DNA from: Candidatus Falkowbacteria bacterium RIFOXYC2_FULL_48_21
Lineage (GTDB): Bacteria > Patescibacteriota > Patescibacteriia > UBA11705 > JABHMO01
Direction of reading: 5' to 3'
Assembly: GCA_001778275.1 (NCBI GenBank)
Contig: MFGM01000085.1
Location: forward strand, 252 to 8,873
Length of the DNA stretch: 8,622 bases
The notes beneath the pieces were generated by a model. The model ran no database searches. It saw nothing but the letters and a program-made list of their open reading frames with translations, and was not told the DNA's origin. Each line of letters starts with the position of its first letter. Position 1 is the first letter of the stretch. This document shows positions 6,301 to 8,622 of the stretch, one piece after another. A program made the translations under genes and the position numbers.

Positions 6301-6587
6301 AACAGGCGAAACAAACTATAGCGGAGGAAACTTTTATCCACAATGAAAATGCGAAGTTTTTGGCTAGAATCGCGAAATATGATATAATAAGTCAAGAATT
6401 CGAGCCGTTTATCGAGTCGGCGTCATTGTTTGAGGCGACGGACGGCAAAGTTTATCATGATGTGTTTGCGGCGCGTTATGTGTTTTCAGGATTGGACAGT
6501 GATGGTCATGCGATATCATTCAGCGAACCGTGGTATTTTGTCCAGGAAGGCGGTGCATGGCGAGTCATGCGACGGAGTGGTCAATAA
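3387..6587 (+). CDS. Large surface protein: cohesin-like domain, Ig-like repeats, Cys-rich stretch, membrane hairpin, extracytoplasmic C-domain
   Basis: This 1066-aa protein starts at ATG 3387, 2 nt after the dockerin gene's stop, so translation is probably coupled; a TTG at 3381 is less likely. Residues 1-27 are a signal peptide ending in EADA-AP. About 30-188 is cohesin-like (VDIYLNTSIFNTNGADVEIN, GKIYLSAY-like KIYLSAYNNPG). Three Bacterial Ig-like (Big_5-type) repeats follow at ~192-311, 312-433 and 434-541; the first two end in SFTT/SFST and all open near an SPA motif. Residues ~555-594 hold nine cysteines in CPxC-like spacing (LCPTSSTCPACPAQTTCSAC). A linker and a beta-rich region lead to two membrane helices (~787-806, ~811-833) joined by a short LysLys loop, so both ends should lie outside. 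A carboxypeptidase-regulatory-like fold (~874-920) and an NTF2/SnoaL-like end (~953-1066, WYFVQEGGAWRVM) follow. It is likely a cell-surface scaffold or adhesin. Domain calls are by eye; the cohesin and NTF2 calls are the least certain. Confidence 0.85.
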   Translation: MKKISAILLIMILIGVFGSFGMREADAAPAPYFKLVASQGQGGGSNTFYVGRCVRVDIYLNTSIFNTNGADVEINYDNTNAQVVQSNCSTAATTIYSDALFNAYPGAGNSVTLSKIYLSAYNNPGVSTNTSYGLYGHFFLLVSAESADYDLTFQYTPESTIDTNLAETGGDGSDILASVENLELIFASDGDSPDITGQSPASGATSVYVSSTVSFNADDAMGGVNSSTITARMKEAGGSYYSQTVSAGTVLSTNQNRYYQYPVTFSPNSSVKTNSGYYAYNTVYTVEAAASDLASPAHAVTESWSFTTEDDSAAPYLSDISPANSATGVSVSANISFRVKDYKSNGGVIPGLGVSTAAISVQVSSPSLGSETYTCSSGVVACDDADVNNVLVTINPPVNFAEDETVTVQVDAGDLHAPANSMATQSFSFSTADTGLPAISSLSPANNSYGNAVGTNVSFHLVDTGAGVDISSLQVYLNDTSYTADSQALAFTGDSSNYLITINPAGDFTDNTAVVVRVSVRDQASVPNYILPNPYTYSFIVGLSSTGGRVWTADLCPTSSTCPACPAQTTCSACAPCPAATKCPDAVATSVCKCPAVSTYSVGASIQVKDNNTKNNCPLIIVPSKPAVCATSTEAPKQEASVGKEDVPNPALIEPTPQQSVALYVKLHEINQKKYDGRLIKIEQTPELAIAGVTNLPKDEIIPLIISSVGEFSEQVFYAVVGEGGFFNIKMKNLFTGGTYEIKAALAAGNTEIEQINLGSFLINTQEVAVLAETVAPGKSADYYQNFLLIVLISVLICTSVVLLLKKSVEAIIGIGCIVVLSIIGMIVISVKLPAEEMDRVLSAEQTQFIATQDSLRAEYAAAAAHAEKALPEFQGAIIDPLAKSPIAGVVVSKQGKSVIVDKNGSFTLAAGGSNEKVEFYFPSMRQTATAPFASLRSDKLLVSPSLLPIMAAIGNDYAQNKYRKVYAYWHKQAKQTIAEETFIHNENAKFLARIAKYDIISQEFEPFIESASLFEATDGKVYHDVFAARYVFSGLDSDGHAISFSEPWYFVQEGGAWRVMRRSGQ
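6360..6388 (+). promoter_or_regulatory. Possible internal promoter for the receiver/kinase genes
   Basis: Inside the 3' end of the surface-protein gene, TTGGCT (6360-6365) is followed after 17 bp by TATAAT (6383-6388). An extended -10 TG lies at 6380-6381. Transcription would start near 6395, about 240 nt before the receiver gene. It would let the two-component pair be expressed apart from the surface genes. Because it lies within coding sequence, it could be coincidence. Confidence 0.45.
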
Positions 6588-6631
6588 ACAGCGTCGATCG
6601 ATATTTTTTAATTAGTAAGTCGTTTAAAAAT

Positions 6632-6994
6632 ATGAGTAGACGAATCTTGATCGTTGACGATGAAGCCGATCTTGTCGAGGCGTTGAGTTTGAAGTTGCAA
6701 GGCGGTGATTATGATATTGATACGGCTAACAACGGCATGGAAGCGCTTGAACAATTGAGCAAGTCAAAGGCCGATATCGTGTTGCTCGATCTTATCATGC
6801 CGAAGCTGGATGGCTTTGGTTTTCTGGATGCCTTGCGCAAGCAGAACGTTGATGTTCCGGTGATTGTGCTGTCGAATCTGGGACAGGCGGAGGACATCGA
6901 ACGAGCGCAAAAGTATGACGCGGTAAAACATTTTTTTGTCAAAGCGGACACGCCGCTCGATGACATCGTCAAGAAGTTGTCGGAAATAATTTAA
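6632..6994 (+). CDS. Stand-alone response regulator receiver domain protein
   Basis: This 120-aa protein is a single CheY-like receiver with no output domain. The acidic pocket is D9-D10 (ILIVDDEADL) and the phospho-acceptor is D53 (IVLLDLIMPKLDG). The switch residue is S81 (VIVLSNLG) and the conserved lysine is K104 (FFVKADTP). The start at ATG 6632 gives the standard receiver N-terminus MSRRILIVDD; the frame is open further upstream but overlaps the end of the preceding gene. There is no Shine-Dalgarno sequence; the leader is TTTAAAAAT. It lies 44 bp after the surface-protein gene and 10 bp before the histidine kinase gene, so it is the likely phosphotransfer partner of that kinase. Without a DNA-binding domain it must act through protein contact or as a relay step. 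Confidence 0.94.
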   Translation: MSRRILIVDDEADLVEALSLKLQGGDYDIDTANNGMEALEQLSKSKADIVLLDLIMPKLDGFGFLDALRKQNVDVPVIVLSNLGQAEDIERAQKYDAVKHFFVKADTPLDDIVKKLSEII

Positions 6995-7004
6995 AATCAA
7001 GATC

Positions 7005-8249
7005 ATGACTATGCCCGATTCGTTGACTTTCGTTTCCGTGCTGGCTGTCGTGTTTTTTGCCGTTGCGGTGGCGGCTTTTTATTTTGCCTTTTTTTTACTG
7101 GCGAAATACAGGCAGGCGTTGGCGGTGGATCGCGAGCAAGCGGAAAAAATCAAGGATTTGGCGCTCGGCATGGACAACGCGTTTGATACAATTTTTATCA
7201 CTGATGAAACGGGTGAATTTGTTTATGTGAATAAAGCGTTTAAAAAAAACACCGGCTTTGCTGGCAGTGAGGTGGTGGGGCAAAAGTCGGAATCGGTGAA
7301 TCTGTGGGGTGGGATGGATCCGGTAATTTTTTATGAAAAGTTAGCGGACGAGGCCGTTGAGAATGGTCCGGTTTTTAGCGGCATTTTTAAAAACAAGAAG
7401 AAAAATGGCGATGAATATATCGCGGAAACAAAGATTGTAAAAATCAGCGGCAGTCGGCCGTTGCTGTTTGTGGCGGTGGAAAGGGATATTACCGAAAGTT
7501 ACGAATTGGACAAAGCCAAGGCTTCGTTTGTTTCTCTGGCCGCTCACCAGTTGCGCACACCGTTGTCAATCATTCGGTGGCATACGGATTTGTTGCGTGG
7601 CGGCAGTTACGGGGAGATTAGCAACAAGCAACGGAACGTTATTGAAAAAATCGAAGCCACCAATAATCGCTTGGCTGACACGATCAGCCTCATGCTAAAC
7701 ATTTCACGGCTGGAAATGCGGAACGTGCGCGTTAAATCGGAGCTGATTGACATTGAATCTTTTGTTCGTGAAGTGGTGGGCGCCTACAAAAATTCCGCCA
7801 ACGAACGCGGCATCATGCTCAAGGTGCAAGTGAATCAATCACTTGAAAAGCTTGCGACCGACAAGGGGTTGTTGAGGCTTATAATGGAAAATTTGTTGGA
7901 AAACGCGATCAAATATACGCCGAGCAAGGGGCTTGTGTCGGTCGGTGTGGTGCGTGATGACGAAAATAAATGTGTTACGCTACAAGTGAAAGACACCGGT
8001 TGCGGCATTCCGGATGTGGAAAAAGATAAAATCTTTTCCAAAGGATTTCGGGCATCGAATGCCATGGCCGTTTCAGTGAACGGTACAGGGCTGGGGCTTT
8101 ATCTTGTTAAGCACATTCTTGAGTTACTTGGAGGTGAGATTGATTTTTATTCGGCGGTTGGTCAGGGGACGGTGATTGAGGTCAGACTGCCCTGCGTGAT
8201 TGAAAATAATGAGCGCGCACAAATTTCGGCTGACTTACATGAACACTGA
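7005..8249 (+). CDS. Membrane-anchored PAS sensor histidine kinase
   Basis: This 414-aa protein has one N-terminal membrane helix (about residues 8-33) and a short linker. A PAS domain follows (about 52-165; DNAFDTIFITDETGEFVYVN, ending VAVERDITE, the usual PAS/PAC end). The HisKA domain has phospho-acceptor H181 (SLAAHQLRTPLS). The ATPase domain has an N-box with N300 (LLENAIKYTP), a G1 box DTGCGIP (330-336), an F-box around KIFSKGF (342-348) and a G2 box GTGLGLYL (360-367). All catalytic boxes are intact. No HAMP or extracellular sensor domain is present, so sensing is probably cytoplasmic through the PAS domain. The gene follows the receiver by 10 bp, a typical pair. The start at 7005 (MTMPDS) is preferred, with ATG 7011 equally possible; there is no Shine-Dalgarno sequence. 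The ligand or signal cannot be told from the sequence. Confidence 0.96.
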   Translation: MTMPDSLTFVSVLAVVFFAVAVAAFYFAFFLLAKYRQALAVDREQAEKIKDLALGMDNAFDTIFITDETGEFVYVNKAFKKNTGFAGSEVVGQKSESVNLWGGMDPVIFYEKLADEAVENGPVFSGIFKNKKKNGDEYIAETKIVKISGSRPLLFVAVERDITESYELDKAKASFVSLAAHQLRTPLSIIRWHTDLLRGGSYGEISNKQRNVIEKIEATNNRLADTISLMLNISRLEMRNVRVKSELIDIESFVREVVGAYKNSANERGIMLKVQVNQSLEKLATDKGLLRLIMENLLENAIKYTPSKGLVSVGVVRDDENKCVTLQVKDTGCGIPDVEKDKIFSKGFRASNAMAVSVNGTGLGLYLVKHILELLGGEIDFYSAVGQGTVIEVRLPCVIENNERAQISADLHEH

Positions 8250-8258
8250 TTGAACCGG

Positions 8259-8267
8259 TTGTCCACA
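8259..8267 (+). other. DnaA-box-like 9-mer, one mismatch
   Basis: TTGTCCACA differs at one base from the TTATCCACA consensus DnaA box. It begins 10 bp after the kinase stop and overlaps the end of a small palindrome, AACCGGTT (8253-8260). Confidence 0.35.
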
Positions 8268-8270
8268 GGT

Positions 8271-8279
8271 GGGGGGGGG
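8271..8279 (+). repeat. G9 homopolymer tract
   Basis: Nine consecutive G residues lie in the intergenic region between the kinase gene and the last promoter. Such a run is prone to slippage and also to sequencing or assembly length errors. Confidence 0.8.
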
Positions 8280-8306
8280 CTAAAAAACCAGTAAGAACAG
8301 TTTTTA

Positions 8307-8315
8307 TGCTATAAT
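8307..8315 (+). promoter_or_regulatory. Extended -10 promoter for the last gene
   Basis: TGCTATAAT is a perfect -10 hexamer (8310-8315) with the TGn extension, of the same type as the promoter at 2714-2722. No good -35 is visible. Transcription would start near 8322, giving a leader of about 86 nt to ATG 8408. Just upstream, AAAAAC (8283-8288) and GTTTTT (8300-8305) form a weak A/T-rich inverted repeat. Confidence 0.6.
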
Positions 8316-8334
8316 ATATGCAGCAAACTGAAAT

Positions 8335-8343
8335 TGTGGATAA
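8335..8343 (-). other. Perfect DnaA-box 9-mer
   Basis: TGTGGATAA is the exact complement of TTATCCACA, the consensus DnaA box. It lies about 13 nt downstream of the predicted transcription start and is followed by A/T-rich sequence (about 8354-8407). It could be a DnaA-responsive site over the leader, part of a replication origin, or chance. Confidence 0.4.
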
Positions 8344-8407
8344 GTCGCGCTTCTAAATTTGGAAAATAATAAATTTATATATTAAGAAGTTACTAAAACA
8401 AAAAAAT

Positions 8408-8622
8408 ATGAAGCATTTCACAGGTGTGATGGCGATCCTCGCGGGAATTCTCGTGTTAATTTTCGTGATCATTGCCGGGGTATCTATCAAGGGTAAACTT
8501 GCCGAGTCTCAGAAAAACATTGGCGATGCGCAGGATATTGTTAACAGTTTGACAGAGAAAAAGGGCAATGACGGTGTGAATACACCAAAGGATAAGACCA
8601 CAATTTCTGTTACCATTCCGTC
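8408..8622 (+). CDS. Small membrane-anchored protein, N-terminal part (cut by window end)
   Basis: The frame begins at ATG 8408 (MKHFTGVMAILAGILVLIFV) and stays open to the end of the window, 71 full codons. One hydrophobic helix spans about residues 5-26. A charged, probably helical segment follows (KGKLAESQKNIGDAQDIVNS, 28-47), then a Lys/Asp/Thr-rich stretch ending in VTIP. There is no Shine-Dalgarno sequence; the leader is AAAACAAAAAAAT. I do not recognise it. It looks like a single-pass anchor with the remainder outside the cell. Its promoter and the two DnaA-box-like sites upstream mark it as a separate transcription unit from the kinase gene. Confidence 0.7.
   Translation, partial: MKHFTGVMAILAGILVLIFVIIAGVSIKGKLAESQKNIGDAQDIVNSLTEKKGNDGVNTPKDKTTISVTIP

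Noticed and set aside
6530..6631. Receiver gene starting at 6530
   Set aside because: The extra N-terminus overlaps the end of the surface-protein gene and has no receiver-like sequence; ATG 6632 gives the standard receiver start.
1..8622. Recoded TGA (code 25)
   Set aside because: TGA works as a stop in the dockerin and kinase genes, and no long gene needs TGA read as glycine.

Overview
The window looks like chromosomal DNA from an uncultivated bacterium of the Candidate Phyla Radiation (Patescibacteria, probably Parcubacteria-like). This is inferred from a bacterial-style genome carrying an archaeal-type form III RuBisCO, a secreted dockerin/cohesin gene pair, and a PAS histidine kinase whose H-box (AAHQLRTPLSIIRWHTDLL) is of a type common in that group. 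The standard bacterial code fits: TGA ends several genes and no in-frame TGA has to be read through, which argues against the Gracilibacteria/SR1 code.

Layout. Positions 1-440 hold no conventional gene. They carry a repeat field: a ~79-bp module present twice 153 bp apart, then four 44-bp tandem units. On the minus strand these read as short related peptides, some chained by ATGA stop/start overlaps. Positions 441-1346 hold a compact minus-strand operon with a near-consensus sigma70 promoter (TTGACA-17-TATATT), a 177-aa protein of unknown function with a possible winged-helix end, a 79-aa two-helix membrane protein, and an intrinsic terminator. Both genes have perfect AGGAGG ribosome binding sites.

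From 1433 everything reads on the plus strand: a form III-type RuBisCO large subunit (419 aa, catalytic residues intact, two conservative changes in one phosphate pocket); a secreted or anchored protein ending in a dockerin; 2 nt after its stop, a 1066-aa surface protein with a cohesin-like domain, three Ig-like repeats, a cysteine-rich stretch, a two-helix membrane hairpin and an extracytoplasmic C-terminal part; a stand-alone receiver; a membrane PAS histidine kinase; and the start of a small membrane-anchored protein cut by the window edge. None of these plus-strand genes has a clear Shine-Dalgarno sequence; their leaders are A/T-rich.

How they may work together (inference). The dockerin and cohesin-like proteins could dock to each other at the cell surface, and the receiver/kinase pair next to them could sense or control that system. 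RuBisCO appears to be an independent unit. Its usual partners in AMP/nucleoside salvage (AMP phosphorylase and ribose-1,5-bisphosphate isomerase) are not in the window. The intergenic region before the last gene holds one perfect and one near-perfect DnaA-box-like 9-mer, a G9 tract and an extended -10 promoter.
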